A stretch of DNA of 64,000 nucleotides, taken from positions 1,426,001 through 1,490,000 of the forward strand of contig NZ_JACJFN010000001.1 in the NCBI RefSeq assembly GCF_014164785.1, written 5' to 3'. Each line of letters begins with the position of its first letter. Within the stretch, counting starts at the first letter, position 1. Shown piece after piece: positions 1 to 9,793 of the stretch. Below the pieces are notes generated by a model. It searched no databases and had not been told where the DNA came from. It was given only the letters and a program-made list of their open reading frames with translations. The stretch comes from Aquipseudomonas guryensis. Lineage in GTDB: Bacteria > Pseudomonadota > Gammaproteobacteria > Pseudomonadales > Pseudomonadaceae. A program made the translations under genes and the position numbers.

Positions 1-633
1 GTTCGGCACGTACCAGGTCTGGTACCAGGCGCGCAGCTCCTCGACGCTCATGCGCTCGAGGTCGGCCATCCAGCCGATGGTCGGCGTGTGGTAGCCGCTG
101 GCGGGGTAGGCCATGGCCTTGAAGCGCTCGTAGGCCAGAGCGCTGGGCTTGTCGTCTGTGCGCAGGCGGCGCTCTTCCTTGATCACCTCGATCTCGCGGG
201 CGAACTCGTCAGCCGGCAGCTTGAGGCTGGCCAGGCGGTCGGCCTCCAGCTCGAAGGCCACGGCCAGGCGATCACGCGACAGCACCTGGTAGTAGGCGGT
301 GTAGTCGTCACTGGTGAAGGCGTTTTCCTCTGCGCCGAGCTCACGCAGGATACGAGAGGCCTCGCCGGGGCCGAGCTTGCGGCTGCCCTTGAACATCATG
401 TGTTCGAGGGCATGGGAAAGACCGGTCTGGCCGGGCGTTTCGTAGCTGGAGCCGACCTTGTACCAGAGCTGGGAGACCACCACGGGGGCACGGTGATCCT
501 CGCGGACGATGACCTTGAGACCGTTGGCCAGTTTGAATTCGTGGGTCGGTTGGCTTTCGGCGGCGATGGCCGTAAGGGGCACGCAAAGCATGCCCAGAAA
601 TACGCCGAGGACGCGGCGGACAGTGACATTCAT
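1..633 (-). CDS. M16 family zinc protease (pitrilysin-like), 5' part only
   Basis: The first 211 codons of a minus-strand gene that runs off the left edge. It begins with a signal peptide (basic start, then VLGVFLGMLCVPLTAIAA), so the product is probably periplasmic. The M16 N-terminal domain follows. The inverted zinc motif HxxEH is seen as HALEHMMFKG at about residue 75, and the downstream stretch with EENAFTSDDYTAYY is typical of the family. These enzymes degrade peptides with a zinc ion held by two His and a distal Glu. In Pseudomonas such genes lie divergently beside ftsY, which fits this position. The C-terminal part and any second M16 gene are outside the window. Confidence 0.9.
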   Translation of the reverse strand, partial: MNVTVRRVLGVFLGMLCVPLTAIAAESQPTHEFKLANGLKVIVREDHRAPVVVSQLWYKVGSSYETPGQTGLSHALEHMMFKGSRKLGPGEASRILRELGAEENAFTSDDYTAYYQVLSRDRLAVAFELEADRLASLKLPADEFAREIEVIKEERRLRTDDKPSALAYERFKAMAYPASGYHTPTIGWMADLERMSVEELRAWYQTWYVPN

Positions 634-752
634 TGACGATAAGTCCTGTTGGATAGCCCAGGCGACACGTTCGCCCGTTGACGATGGGGCGTCAGGATAC
701 CCCATCCTCGCACCAAGGCCGCGACCGTCATCGCAGCCTGCGCACCATGCTG

Positions 753-1187
753 TTAGCTGATCACCGGAGTCGTGAGGGGGCTGATGCTCGCTTCCAGTTC
801 CTGCAGCATGCCGCTGATTTGTGCGGCGCTCATGCTGAACGGATCGAAGCGGTCGCTGCAGGAGTATTTGAGGAAAAGCTCGCGGTTGGCTTGTTTTGCG
901 CCGGCCCAGCCCATGCTCCAGTTGGCATAGCGACGCACGCTGATCTCTTCGTAGTCGAGTACGGTGAGGCCTTTGTGGCGTTGGTCGTCGGCTAGAAAGT
1001 TGTACAGCTCGTTCACCGCTGCTCGCGGTCCTTCCAATACCTGCAGGAAGATATCGGCATTGCAGCAGAGGATTCCGGTCAGGCCTTTACGCGGGTTGTT
1101 ACGCTGCGAAGCCTCAAGGATTTCGCGAATAAGCTGCGAGGAAACGCCATTTAAGGCGCGGCTGGCATAAGTAAGGCGGACGAGCAT
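753..1187 (-). CDS. BLUF-domain blue-light sensor protein, short
   Basis: A 144-residue protein made of one BLUF domain (FAD-binding blue-light sensor) plus a short C-terminal helix region. The family's photochemical residues are visible: Tyr7 in MLVRLTYAS, the Asn pair at 30-31, Gln49 in FLQVLEG, and Trp90/Met92 in ANWSMGW. I chose the ATG at 1187 because GAGG lies at a good distance upstream, and a longer reading has no such site. No effector domain (EAL, GGDEF, cyclase) is fused, so the signal probably passes to a partner protein. The upstream DNA contains a MerR-type promoter candidate. Confidence 0.88.
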   Translation of the reverse strand: MLVRLTYASRALNGVSSQLIREILEASQRNNPRKGLTGILCCNADIFLQVLEGPRAAVNELYNFLADDQRHKGLTVLDYEEISVRRYANWSMGWAGAKQANRELFLKYSCSDRFDPFSMSAAQISGMLQELEASISPLTTPVIS

Positions 1188-1569
1188 GGGATGACCTCGC
1201 AGTGTGAAGGGTGTGATATCCAAGATTTTATTGTATAGGTTTTGTACAGCTTTATCGTGCAAATATCACGGATGGGTTTTCCCGTCGCCCAGATCCCTGT
1301 TGTTTGTGCAGCCCTTTAAATGCCTTGTCACTGACTGGTTGGGCGTCGGCTCAGTCAACGCTGCGCGGGTGCTGCCTAAAGTGATAAAGTCACGCGCACA
1401 AATTCGTGTCGTGCCGGCTCTATCTTTGCGCTGGTACGGGTGTTTGCTCGGAATGAGCGGGTGCGCCAGGCACGGTGCCCAAGAATGAGCCTGGTAAGGC
1501 TCGTGGCTAGCTGCTGCGGGGCGAGCATTCGACCTTCTGCGCTACCTGCGGCCCCCTTTGAGATGACCC
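1188..1569. other. Intergenic region between BLUF gene and ftsY
   Basis: A 382-base gap between divergent genes. The left third is A+T-rich and holds the candidate BLUF promoter. The rest is G+C-rich and I see no gene or strong hairpin in it. The ftsY start at 1570 has only a weak ribosome site (TTTGAGATGACCC). Confidence 0.5.
1232..1265 (-). promoter_or_regulatory. Candidate BLUF-gene promoter with MerR-type spacing
   Basis: Read on the minus strand, TTGCAC is followed after 19 bases by TATACA. Between them, overlapping the -10, lie the hexamers TGTACA and TATACA five bases apart. A 19-bp spacer is the hallmark of promoters controlled by MerR-family regulators, and the LitR/CarH photoregulators of that family bind TGTA-type hexamers. 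The -35 match is poor, so this is only a candidate. Confidence 0.3.
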
Positions 1570-3159
1570 ATGTTTGGTTCCAACGACGACAAACAGTCGC
1601 CAGCTGCGGCTGGTAAGGCGCCGGCCGAGGCCGGGGAAAAGAAATCGCTGTTCGGCTGGCTGCGCAAGAAGCCGCAGGACGAGCTGACGCCGGCGGCGCC
1701 CACCGCGACTGCAGCGGAAACGTCGGCGCCCGCCGAGTCGCCGGCTGTTGCGGGGCCTGTCGTCGAGCCTTTGGCTCCGGCTGTGTCGGCCGAGGCCGTC
1801 GCTGCGCCCGTCTCCGTTGCGCCCGTCGAACCATCGGTTAGCGCCGTGCCGATTGAGCCTGTGGCTGCACCGGAAGCGGTGGTCGCCACCTCGCCTGTGG
1901 CGCCAGTCGAATTGCCGGCGGCGCCCCCTCTGGTTGAGCCTGTTGCCGCGTCGAGTCCGGTCGAAGCCGCGCCCGCGCCGATTGTCGACGTGTCGGCCAG
2001 CGTGGCAGTTGAATCAGATGTCGCAGTCGCATCTAGTGCGCCGGCCTCTGCGCCAGCCGCTGCTTCGTCTGCAGGTGAGCCGGCCAAACCAGCCTTCTCG
2101 CGTTTCCGTATCAATGCCGGCGCCGAAGTGACCCATGCCGTGCACGAGCCGGTGGCCGAAGTCATCGTTGTGCCGGTCGAGCCCGAGCCGGCGCCGCAGC
2201 TGGAGCAGAACAAACCCGGTGACAACCAGGGCGGCTGGTTTGCCCGGCTCAAGCAAGGCCTGTCGAAGACCAGTGCCAGCCTCGGCGAGGGCATGGCCAG
2301 CCTGTTCCTCGGCAAGAAGGCGATCGACGACGATCTGCTCGACGAGTTGGAAACCCGTCTGCTGATGGCCGACGTCGGCGTCGAGGCGACCACCGCCATC
2401 GTGCAGAGCCTGACCAAACGCGTGGCGCGCAAGGAACTTGCCGACAGCGATGCGCTGTACAAGGCGCTGCAGGAAGAACTGGCCACTCTGCTGGCACCGG
2501 TGGAGCAGCCGCTGCAGGTCGATAGCAGCAAGCAGCCCTATGTGATCCTGGTGGTCGGCGTGAACGGCGTGGGCAAGACCACCACCATCGGCAAGCTGGC
2601 CAAGAAGCTGCAGGGCGAGGGCAAGAAGGTCATGCTCGCCGCCGGCGACACCTTCCGTGCCGCCGCCGTCGAGCAGCTGCAGGTGTGGGGTGAGCGCAAC
2701 CAGATTGCGGTGATCGCCCAGCACACCGGCGCCGACTCCGCCTCGGTGATCTTCGACGCAGTGCAGGCGGCCAAGGCCCGCAACATTGACGTACTGATCG
2801 CCGACACGGCCGGTCGCCTGCACACCAAAGACAACCTGATGGAAGAACTGAAGAAGGTCGGCCGGGTGATCGGCAAGCTCGACGACACGGCGCCGCACGA
2901 AGTGCTGCTGGTGCTGGACGCCGGCACCGGACAGAACGCCATCAACCAGACCAAGCAGTTTCACCAGACCGTGCCACTTACCGGCCTGGCCCTGACCAAG
3001 CTGGACGGCACCGCCAAGGGCGGGGTGATCTTCGCCCTGGCCAAGCAATTCGGCCTGCCGATCCGCTACATCGGCGTCGGTGAGGGCATCGACGATCTGC
3101 GCACCTTCGTCGCGCAGGACTTCGTCCAGGCCCTGTTTGCGGAGAAGGAGCGCGCATGA
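1570..3159 (+). CDS. ftsY: Signal recognition particle receptor FtsY
   Basis: A 529-residue SRP-receptor GTPase that docks ribosome-SRP complexes at the inner membrane. The C-terminal NG domain is clear: G1 loop [10 protein letters not shown] at about 330-339, [11 protein letters not shown] at 360-370, DTAGR at 412-416, and [10 protein letters not shown] further on. The N-terminal A region is unusually long (about 220 residues) and almost entirely Ala, Pro, Val and Glu. It follows a short basic-amphipathic start ([11 protein letters not shown], about 24-34) likely to touch the membrane. The gene overlaps ftsE by 4 bases, giving the classic ftsY-ftsE-ftsX operon followed by rpoH. Confidence 0.97.
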   Translation: MFGSNDDKQSPAAAGKAPAEAGEKKSLFGWLRKKPQDELTPAAPTATAAETSAPAESPAVAGPVVEPLAPAVSAEAVAAPVSVAPVEPSVSAVPIEPVAAPEAVVATSPVAPVELPAAPPLVEPVAASSPVEAAPAPIVDVSASVAVESDVAVASSAPASAPAAASSAGEPAKPAFSRFRINAGAEVTHAVHEPVAEVIVVPVEPEPAPQLEQNKPGDNQGGWFARLKQGLSKTSASLGEGMASLFLGKKAIDDDLLDELETRLLMADVGVEATTAIVQSLTKRVARKELADSDALYKALQEELATLLAPVEQPLQVDSSKQPYVILVVGVNGVGKTTTIGKLAKKLQGEGKKVMLAAGDTFRAAAVEQLQVWGERNQIAVIAQHTGADSASVIFDAVQAAKARNIDVLIADTAGRLHTKDNLMEELKKVGRVIGKLDDTAPHEVLLVLDAGTGQNAINQTKQFHQTVPLTGLALTKLDGTAKGGVIFALAKQFGLPIRYIGVGEGIDDLRTFVAQDFVQALFAEKERA

Positions 3160-3824
3160 TTCGCTTTGAACAGGTCGGCAAGCGCTATGCCAATGGCCAT
3201 GTCGGGTTGCACGAACTGAGTTTCCGTGTGCGTCGCGGCGAGTTTCTCTTCGTCACCGGCCACTCCGGCGCCGGCAAGTCGACCCTGCTGCGTCTGCTGC
3301 TGGCGATGGAACGGCCGACCACCGGCAAGCTGCTGCTGGCCGGGCAGGATCTGTCGAGCATCACCAATGCGCAGATCCCCTTCCTGCGTCGGCAGATCGG
3401 CGTGGTGTTCCAGAACCACCAGCTGCTGTTCGACCGCAGCGTGTTCAACAACGTCGCCCTGCCGCTGCAGATCCTCGGCCTGTCCAAGGAAGAGATCAGC
3501 AAGCGTGTCGGTGCGGCGCTGGAGCGCGTCAGCCTGAGCGACAAGGCCGAGCAGTCGCCGGCCGACCTGTCCACTGGTCAGCAGCAGCGTGTCGGCATCG
3601 CCCGCGCCGTGGTGCATCGCCCGGCCCTGCTGCTGGCAGACGAACCCACCGGTAACCTCGACCCGCGCTTGGCGGCCGAGATCATGGGCGTGTTCGAAGA
3701 CATCAACCGCCTGGGCACCACGGTGCTGATCGCCAGTCACGACCTGTCGCTGATCGCGCGCATGCGCCACCGTATGCTGACCCTGCAACGCGGCCGCCTG
3801 ATCGGCGACGGAGAGGCCAGCTGA
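3156..3824 (+). CDS. ftsE: Cell division ATP-binding protein FtsE
   Basis: A 222-residue ABC-type ATPase that works with FtsX at the septum to control periplasmic cell-wall hydrolases. Walker A is GHSGAGKST, the signature motif is LSTGQQQR, and Walker B is ALLLADEPTGNLDP. A His in ASHD forms the switch. Its start overlaps the ftsY stop (ATGA) and its stop overlaps the ftsX start by one base, so the three are translationally coupled. Length matches the family. Confidence 0.96.
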   Translation: MIRFEQVGKRYANGHVGLHELSFRVRRGEFLFVTGHSGAGKSTLLRLLLAMERPTTGKLLLAGQDLSSITNAQIPFLRRQIGVVFQNHQLLFDRSVFNNVALPLQILGLSKEEISKRVGAALERVSLSDKAEQSPADLSTGQQQRVGIARAVVHRPALLLADEPTGNLDPRLAAEIMGVFEDINRLGTTVLIASHDLSLIARMRHRMLTLQRGRLIGDGEAS

Positions 3825-4831
3825 TGAGCGAACAACGCAACCCCAAGGCCGCCGAACGGGTCGGCGTGGTCAAGGCCAAGGCCGACAAGCCGGTCGATCA
3901 CGGTCCGGACTTCGCCACCCTGCTGCACGCCTGGCTGGAAAGTCACCGCAGCAGCCTGCTCGACAGCCTGCGCCGCCTGGCCCGCCAGCCGATCGGCAGC
4001 TTCTTTACCTGTCTGGTGATGGCGATTGCCCTGTCCCTGCCGATGGGCCTGTCGCTGCTGCTGGACAACGTCGAGCGCCTCGGCGGCTCCTGGCAGCGTG
4101 CGGCGCAGATTTCCCTGTACCTCAAGCTGGAAACCAGCGATGCCGCCGGCCAGCAGCTGCGCGACGAGATCGCCGGTATGGGCGATGTGGCCAGCGCCGA
4201 GTGGATCAGCCGCGAACAGGCCCTGGCCGACTTCCAGCAACAGTCCGGCCTCGGCGAGGCCCTGCGCGAGCTGCCGGACAATCCGCTGCCCGGCGTAGTG
4301 GTGGTGACGCCCAAGGAAGTCGACAAGCCGACCCTGGAAGCGCTACGCCAGAACCTTTCGGAAATGCCCGGAGTGGAGCAGGCGCAGCTCGATCTGCTGT
4401 GGGTCGAGCGCCTGTCGGCGATCCTCAAACTCGGCGAGCACTTCGTCTTCGGCCTGACCCTGCTGCTGGTGCTGGCCCTGCTGCTGGTGATCGGCAATAC
4501 CATTCGTCTGCATATCGAGAACCGCCGCAGCGAGATCGAAGTGATCAAGCTGGTCGGCGGCACCGATGGTTACGTACGCCGGCCCTTCCTCTATATGGGT
4601 GCGCTGTATGGTGTCGGCGCCGGCCTGCTGGCCTGGGCCGTGCTGGCCTTTGGCCTGGACTGGTTGAATGACGCGGTGGTGCGCCTGGCTGGCCTGTATG
4701 GCAGCGACTTCGCCCTGGCCGGTGTGCCGACCGATGACGCGCTGTCGCTGCTGCTCGGCGCGGTGCTGTTGGGCTATATTGGCGCCTGGCTGGCAGTGGC
4801 TCGACACTTGAGTGAACTCGCGCCAAGATAG
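3824..4831 (+). CDS. ftsX: Cell division protein FtsX
   Basis: A 335-residue permease-like partner of FtsE. It has a charged cytoplasmic N-terminus of about 60 residues, a first membrane segment around FFTCLVMAIALSLPMGLSLLL, a periplasmic loop of about 110 residues, and three further membrane segments (LLLVLALLLVIGN, GVGAGLLAWAVLAFG and LLLGAVLLGYIGAWLAVA). FtsX carries the signal from cytoplasmic ATP hydrolysis to periplasmic amidase activators. The N-terminal extension is longer than in E. coli, as is usual in pseudomonads. Confidence 0.95.
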   Translation: MSEQRNPKAAERVGVVKAKADKPVDHGPDFATLLHAWLESHRSSLLDSLRRLARQPIGSFFTCLVMAIALSLPMGLSLLLDNVERLGGSWQRAAQISLYLKLETSDAAGQQLRDEIAGMGDVASAEWISREQALADFQQQSGLGEALRELPDNPLPGVVVVTPKEVDKPTLEALRQNLSEMPGVEQAQLDLLWVERLSAILKLGEHFVFGLTLLLVLALLLVIGNTIRLHIENRRSEIEVIKLVGGTDGYVRRPFLYMGALYGVGAGLLAWAVLAFGLDWLNDAVVRLAGLYGSDFALAGVPTDDALSLLLGAVLLGYIGAWLAVARHLSELAPR

Positions 4832-4869
4832 TAAGTGCCTGTTTTACTTGTATTTTTTAGACTGTAAGG

Positions 4870-4896
4870 GAACTTTTCCTGGCCCTTGCAGTCGTA
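4870..4896 (+). promoter_or_regulatory. Candidate AlgU/sigma-E type promoter for rpoH
   Basis: GAACTT is followed after 16 bases by TCGTA, resembling the extracytoplasmic sigma consensus GAACTT-N16/17-TCtgA. Envelope-stress control of rpoH by AlgU is known in P. aeruginosa. The -10 matches only in part. Confidence 0.45.
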
Positions 4897-4913
4897 GGTC
4901 GCAGTGCTAAACT
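4886..4913 (+). promoter_or_regulatory. Candidate sigma-70 promoter for rpoH
   Basis: TTGCAG, a 16-base spacer and TAAACT overlap the sigma-E-like site. The start codon lies 31 bases downstream, behind a strong GGAGG ribosome site at 4933-4937. Confidence 0.45.
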
Positions 4914-4943
4914 GCTGGCCGCTTTGAAAGTTGGAGGTTTTTC

Positions 4944-5798
<855 letters not shown>

Positions 5799-5813
5799 GC
5801 GCCACGCTTCGAG

Positions 5814-5840
5814 AAAGCCGCACCCAGGTGCGGCTTTTTT
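5814..5840 (+). terminator. Intrinsic terminator after rpoH
   Basis: A perfect 11-bp stem with a 2-base loop (arms aaagccgcacc and ggtgcggcttt) is followed by a T run. It lies 16 bases after the rpoH stop codon. Confidence 0.9.
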
Positions 5841-5949
5841 CTGCCTGGGTTTTCTGACGCCTGCGGCAGGGGTGATTGGCGCGTCGCGGTTGGAGATCGC
5901 GGGCGTGTCGGTGCAGGATCGCGGCAGATAACAAGAACCGGAGCCTGAC

Positions 5950-6636
5950 ATGCCCATCACGTCCCGCTGGCCGTATTTCCTCGCCCTGCTGCTCGGCTAT
6001 CTGTACACCGCCCTGATTCCGCTGCAACCCTACCCGCTGAGCTGGCTGCTCAAGCCGCTGCCGATGCTGCTGTTCGCCTGGCTGGTCTGGCGGGCTCATC
6101 CGGGGGCTGCCGGGCGCTGGCTGGGGTTGGGCTTCGTGGCGGCCGCTGCGGGTGATTTCTTCCTCGACTACGGCAACCGGGATGGCCTGTTCATCCAGGC
6201 GCTGCTGGCCTTCCTGGTCAACCAAGTGGCTTTCGTCGCCGGCTTTTTACTGCTGGGGCGCGGGCGCTCCAGGCGCTGGTTGTGGAGCCTGCCGGCGATC
6301 GCCTATGCCGTCGGTATGACCCTATGGATGCTGCCGAGCACCGGTGCGCTGCAGGTGCCGGTGGCGTTCTACTTCGCCTGTCTGCTGGCCATGGCGCTGA
6401 GCGCGGCGCGCGTCGAGGAACGGCCGGGGCCGCTGTGGCTGGGCGCCATGCTGTTCGTCATCGCCGATTCGCTGATCGGGGTGAACAAGTTCATCCAGCC
6501 GTTTCCCCATGCAGTGCTGGTGATTGTCAGCTGCTACTTCACCGGCCAGGCGTTGATCGCCTGGGGTCTGTTAAAGCTCAGGGGCGCGGCAGCCACTGCG
6601 GCCACCAGTCCGGCAGCGGCCGGGCCAGCTGCTTGA
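5950..6636 (+). CDS. YhhN-family lysoplasmalogenase-like membrane protein
   Basis: A 228-residue protein with about seven or eight hydrophobic segments and the YhhN/TMEM86 pattern (GDFFLDYG near residue 73, later DSLIGVNKF). Family members are membrane lysoplasmalogenases that cleave vinyl-ether lysolipids, or are uncharacterised. A Gly/Asp-rich pair of motifs is thought to form the active site. The tail is rich in Ala/Gly/Pro. The gene overlaps the end of the convergent mtgA by 59 bases, so the two 3' ends are coding on both strands. Confidence 0.8.
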   Translation: MPITSRWPYFLALLLGYLYTALIPLQPYPLSWLLKPLPMLLFAWLVWRAHPGAAGRWLGLGFVAAAAGDFFLDYGNRDGLFIQALLAFLVNQVAFVAGFLLLGRGRSRRWLWSLPAIAYAVGMTLWMLPSTGALQVPVAFYFACLLAMALSAARVEERPGPLWLGAMLFVIADSLIGVNKFIQPFPHAVLVIVSCYFTGQALIAWGLLKLRGAAATAATSPAAAGPAA

Positions 6637-7315
6637 GGTAGTGGCTGCCGCCCAGCTGATAGCTCTGCTGGCGAATCCAGTTGGCCCGCCGGCTCACATG
6701 CGGCCCCGGTCGGCGAGGGTTCCAGGCACGCGGGTTGGGTAGGACGGCGGCCAGCAGGCTGGCCTGCTGGCGCGACAGGTAGGGCGCGCCGACACCAAAG
6801 TGATGGCGCCCGGCAGCTTCGGCGCCGAACACGCCGTCGCCCCACTCGACGCTGTTGAGGTACACCTCGAGAATCCGCTGTTTCGGCCAGAACAGCTCGA
6901 TCAGACCGGTGAACCAGGCTTCTAGGGCTTTGCGTGGCCAACTGCGGCCAGACCAGAGGAACAGGTTCTTCGCCACCTGCTGGCTGATGGTGCTGGCGCC
7001 GCGCAGATTGCCGCCTTTGCCGTTGTGCGCCAGGGCTTGCTGAATGGCCGCGAGGTCGAAGCCCCAGTGCTCGGCGAACTTCTGGTCTTCGGCGGCGATC
7101 ACCGCGATCTTCAGGTCGTCCGGCAGCTCCTGCCAGGGGCGCCAGCTGCGCTGCAGGTCGATGGGTTTGCTATCCAGCCAGGACTCGATCTTGCGCTCGA
7201 CCATCAATGCCGTGCCTGGCGGGTCTATCCAGCGCAAGGCGAGCACCAACAGCGCCGAGCCAACGACGAACCAAAGCAGCAGTTTGAACAGGCGACGAAA
7301 TAGGCGACGGAGCAT
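6578..7315 (-). CDS. mtgA: Monofunctional biosynthetic peptidoglycan transglycosylase
   Basis: A 245-residue GT51 enzyme that polymerises lipid II glycan chains without a transpeptidase domain. One N-terminal membrane anchor (LFKLLLWFVVGSALLVLAL) is followed by the GT51 signatures AAEDQKFAEHWGFD, with the catalytic Glu, and GASTISQQVAKNLFLW. The later EVYLNSVEWGDGVFGAEAA stretch is also characteristic. It is convergent with and overlaps the YhhN gene. The start codon is followed by an Arg-rich segment (RRLFRRLFK) typical of MtgA. Confidence 0.95.
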   Translation of the reverse strand: MLRRLFRRLFKLLLWFVVGSALLVLALRWIDPPGTALMVERKIESWLDSKPIDLQRSWRPWQELPDDLKIAVIAAEDQKFAEHWGFDLAAIQQALAHNGKGGNLRGASTISQQVAKNLFLWSGRSWPRKALEAWFTGLIELFWPKQRILEVYLNSVEWGDGVFGAEAAGRHHFGVGAPYLSRQQASLLAAVLPNPRAWNPRRPGPHVSRRANWIRQQSYQLGGSHYLKQLARPLPDWWPQWLPRP

Positions 7316-7385
7316 GGACTGGCTTGGCCGAAGGCTGGGGGCAGGCCATTATAGCGGCCACATTGGCTCTGTCCGGGAGTGATTC

Positions 7386-7757
7386 ATGCTTCGCATCTTT
7401 CTGTTGCTGGCGGCCTGTGCCGGTTTCACCGGGGTGGCCCTGGGCGCTTTTGCTGCCCACGGACTCAAGGCGCGCCTGAGTGCCGAGTACTTGGCGGTGT
7501 TCCAGACGGGCGTGCAGTACCAGCTGGTGCATGCCCTGGCGCTATTCGGCGTGGCCTTGCTGGCCGCGCATCTGCCGGGCCGCCTGCTGGCGGCGGCAGG
7601 CAGCCTGTTCGTCCTGGGCATTCTGTTGTTCTCCGGCAGCCTGTATGCCTTGACCCTCAGCGGCATCGGCAAGCTCGGCATGATCACGCCGCTGGGCGGG
7701 TTGGCCTTTCTCGGTGGCTGGCTATGTCTGGGATTGGCGGCCTGGCGCGCTGCCTGA
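7386..7757 (+). CDS. DUF423 family small membrane protein (YgdD-like)
   Basis: A 123-residue protein with four predicted membrane helices. It carries the DUF423 signature [12 protein letters not shown] (seen as [16 protein letters not shown]) and the [10 protein letters not shown] stretch. The function of the family is unknown. It is divergent from mtgA with a short spacer of 70 bases that must hold both promoters. A GGGAGTGATTC stretch precedes the ATG. Confidence 0.85.
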   Translation: MLRIFLLLAACAGFTGVALGAFAAHGLKARLSAEYLAVFQTGVQYQLVHALALFGVALLAAHLPGRLLAAAGSLFVLGILLFSGSLYALTLSGIGKLGMITPLGGLAFLGGWLCLGLAAWRAA

Positions 7758-7819
7758 GTTGCGATGGAACAGTTACGACTCAGGGTCACTATCATGCAGA
7801 TGAATGGTGGCCATATACC

Positions 7820-7848
7820 TTGGTCGCTGCCCATGATCGGGCTAGAAT
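7820..7848 (+). promoter_or_regulatory. Sigma-70 promoter for thiS-thiG
   Basis: TTGGTC, a 17-base spacer and TAGAAT lie 31 bases before the thiS start. I see no TPP-riboswitch-like fold in the short leader. Confidence 0.6.
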
Positions 7849-7879
7849 GCCGACCCTTTCATGTTCTGACTGCCCAGCC

Positions 7880-8080
7880 ATGCACATCCAACTGAACGGC
7901 GAATCCTTCGAGCTGCCGGACGGCGTCACCGTCGCAGACCTGCTCGAACGCCTGGATGCGCTCGGCAAGCGGGTGGCGGTCGAACTCAATCTGGATATCG
8001 TGCCGCGCAGCCAGCACGCCACCACGGTTCTGCGCGACGGCGACCAGCTGGAAGTCGTCCACGCCATCGGCGGCGGCTAG
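7880..8080 (+). CDS. thiS: Sulfur carrier protein ThiS
   Basis: A 66-residue ubiquitin-fold protein ending in the essential Gly-Gly (AIGGG). Its C-terminal thiocarboxylate donates sulfur to thiazole synthase ThiG in thiamine synthesis. The reading frame is open further upstream, but the ATG at 7880 gives the normal family length, and the thiS promoter lies inside the upstream part. The adjacent thiG starts 20 bases after its stop, with a GAGGAG ribosome site between. Confidence 0.95.
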   Translation: MHIQLNGESFELPDGVTVADLLERLDALGKRVAVELNLDIVPRSQHATTVLRDGDQLEVVHAIGGG

Positions 8081-8100
8081 TCCGCCCGCGAGGAGTTGCC

Positions 8101-8892
8101 ATGAGCGCCATCATCGATAAGCCTTTTACCCTGGCCGGTCGCACCTATGCGTCGCGCCTGCTGGTGGGCACCGGCAAGTACAAGGACCTCGAGGAAACCC
8201 GTCTGGCCATCGAGGCGTCGGGTGCCGAGATCGTCACCGTGGCCGTGCGCCGGACCAATATCGGACAGAACCCAGGCGAGCCGAACCTGCTCGATGTGAT
8301 CTCGCCGGACAAGTACACCATCCTGCCGAATACCGCCGGTTGCTATGACGCAACCGAAGCGGTGCGCACCTGCCGCCTGGCCCGTGAACTGCTCGACGGC
8401 CACAAACTGGTCAAGCTGGAAGTGCTGGCCGACCAGAAGACCCTGTTCCCCAATGTGATCGAAACCCTCAAGGCCGTCGAAGTGCTGGTCAAGGAAGGTT
8501 TTGACGTGATGGTGTACACCAGTGACGACCCGATCATTGCCCGTCAGCTGGCCGACATGGGCTGCATCGCGGTGATGCCGCTGGCCGGCCTGATCGGCAC
8601 CGGTCTGGGCATCTGCAACCCCTACAACCTGCGCATCATCCTCGAAGAGGCCAAGGTGCCGGTGCTGGTGGATGCCGGTGTAGGCACTGCTTCCGACGCC
8701 ACCATCGCCATGGAACTGGGTTGCGAGGCGGTGCTGATGAACAGCGCCATCGCCCATGCGCAGAACCCGATCCTGATGGGCGAGGCAATGAGGCACGCGA
8801 TCATCGCTGGGCGCATGGCCTATCTGGCCGGGCGTATGCCGAAGAAGTTGTACGCCAGCGCGTCGTCGCCGCTGGATGGCCTGATCAAGTAA
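8101..8892 (+). CDS. thiG: Thiazole synthase ThiG
   Basis: A 263-residue TIM-barrel enzyme that joins deoxyxylulose phosphate, dehydroglycine and ThiS-bound sulfur into the thiamine thiazole. The Schiff-base Lys is expected in VKLEVL, near residue 104. Phosphate-binding loops appear as [10 protein letters not shown] and [11 protein letters not shown]. It forms an operon with thiS upstream, and trmB follows 27 bases later. Length and ends match the family. Confidence 0.96.
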   Translation: MSAIIDKPFTLAGRTYASRLLVGTGKYKDLEETRLAIEASGAEIVTVAVRRTNIGQNPGEPNLLDVISPDKYTILPNTAGCYDATEAVRTCRLARELLDGHKLVKLEVLADQKTLFPNVIETLKAVEVLVKEGFDVMVYTSDDPIIARQLADMGCIAVMPLAGLIGTGLGICNPYNLRIILEEAKVPVLVDAGVGTASDATIAMELGCEAVLMNSAIAHAQNPILMGEAMRHAIIAGRMAYLAGRMPKKLYASASSPLDGLIK

Positions 8893-8919
8893 GCCCCCTA
8901 AACAGGCTAAGAGAGCCCC

Positions 8920-9639
8920 ATGAGTGAAGTAGTCGAGCCGTGCGAAGACGGCGCTGCCGAGCGCCCACACCGCGCGATCAAGAGTTTCGTCATGCGCTCC
9001 GGGCGCATGACCGAAGGCCAGCAACGTAGCCTCGATCTGGGCTGGCCGAAATTCGGCCTGCAGCTGGAAGATGGCCTGCGCGATTTCGACCAGGTATTCG
9101 GCCGCAGTGCGCCACGCACCTTCGAGATCGGTTTCGGCATGGGCCATGCGACCCTGGAGATGGCCGCTGCCGCGCCGGAGCAGGACTTCATCGGCGTGGA
9201 AGTGCACAAGCCGGGCGTCGGCGCGCTGCTCAACGGCATGCTCACGCAGAATCTGAGCAACATTCGCGTGTACAGCTGCGATGCTCTGGAAGTGCTGCGC
9301 GATTGCGTGGCCGATGCCAGCCTCGATCGCCTGCTACTGTTCTTTCCAGATCCCTGGCACAAATCGCGTCATCACAAGCGCCGTATCGTCCAACCGGCTT
9401 TCGCCGAACTGGTGCGGCAGAAACTGAAGATCGGTGGCGTGCTGCACATGGCGACTGATTGGGAGCAGTATGCCGAGCACATGCTCGAAGTGATGAACGT
9501 GGCTCCCGGCTACCGCAACCTGGCGGCCGGTGGGCGCTGCGTGGAGCGCCCGAGCGAACGCCCGGTGACCAAGTTCGAGCGCCGTGGCGAACGTCTCGGT
9601 CACGGTGTCTGGGATCTCAAGTTCCAGCGTATAGACTGA
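8920..9639 (+). CDS. trmB: tRNA (guanine-N7-)-methyltransferase
   Basis: A 239-residue SAM enzyme that methylates G46 of tRNA. The SAM-binding stretch [15 protein letters not shown], the acidic motif [12 protein letters not shown], and the family signature [16 protein letters not shown] are all present. It is the last gene of the thiS-thiG-trmB set. A small GC-rich hairpin (ccctgc/gcaggg) lies about 10 bases after the stop but lacks a T run. Confidence 0.95.
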   Translation: MSEVVEPCEDGAAERPHRAIKSFVMRSGRMTEGQQRSLDLGWPKFGLQLEDGLRDFDQVFGRSAPRTFEIGFGMGHATLEMAAAAPEQDFIGVEVHKPGVGALLNGMLTQNLSNIRVYSCDALEVLRDCVADASLDRLLLFFPDPWHKSRHHKRRIVQPAFAELVRQKLKIGGVLHMATDWEQYAEHMLEVMNVAPGYRNLAAGGRCVERPSERPVTKFERRGERLGHGVWDLKFQRID

Positions 9640-9793
9640 ATCAACAGCCCCTGCGGAGCAGGGTAGAACCGACCGGGTCCACCCGGCGCCAGGATGGCGT
9701 TGCACCTCACCCCGATAGCTATCTGCAAGTGCGGCCTACACTGGCTATAGAAAAAGAACAGCGGCACGTACGACGTGCTGCGAGGAGATCGCT

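Noticed and set aside
2014..3048. A 344-codon minus-strand frame opposite ftsY
   Set aside because: It is antisense to the conserved NG domain. The His/Gln/Leu-rich product resembles no family.
7758..7879. A TPP riboswitch before thiS
   Set aside because: The leader after the promoter is only about 25 bases and the thi-box sequence is not present.
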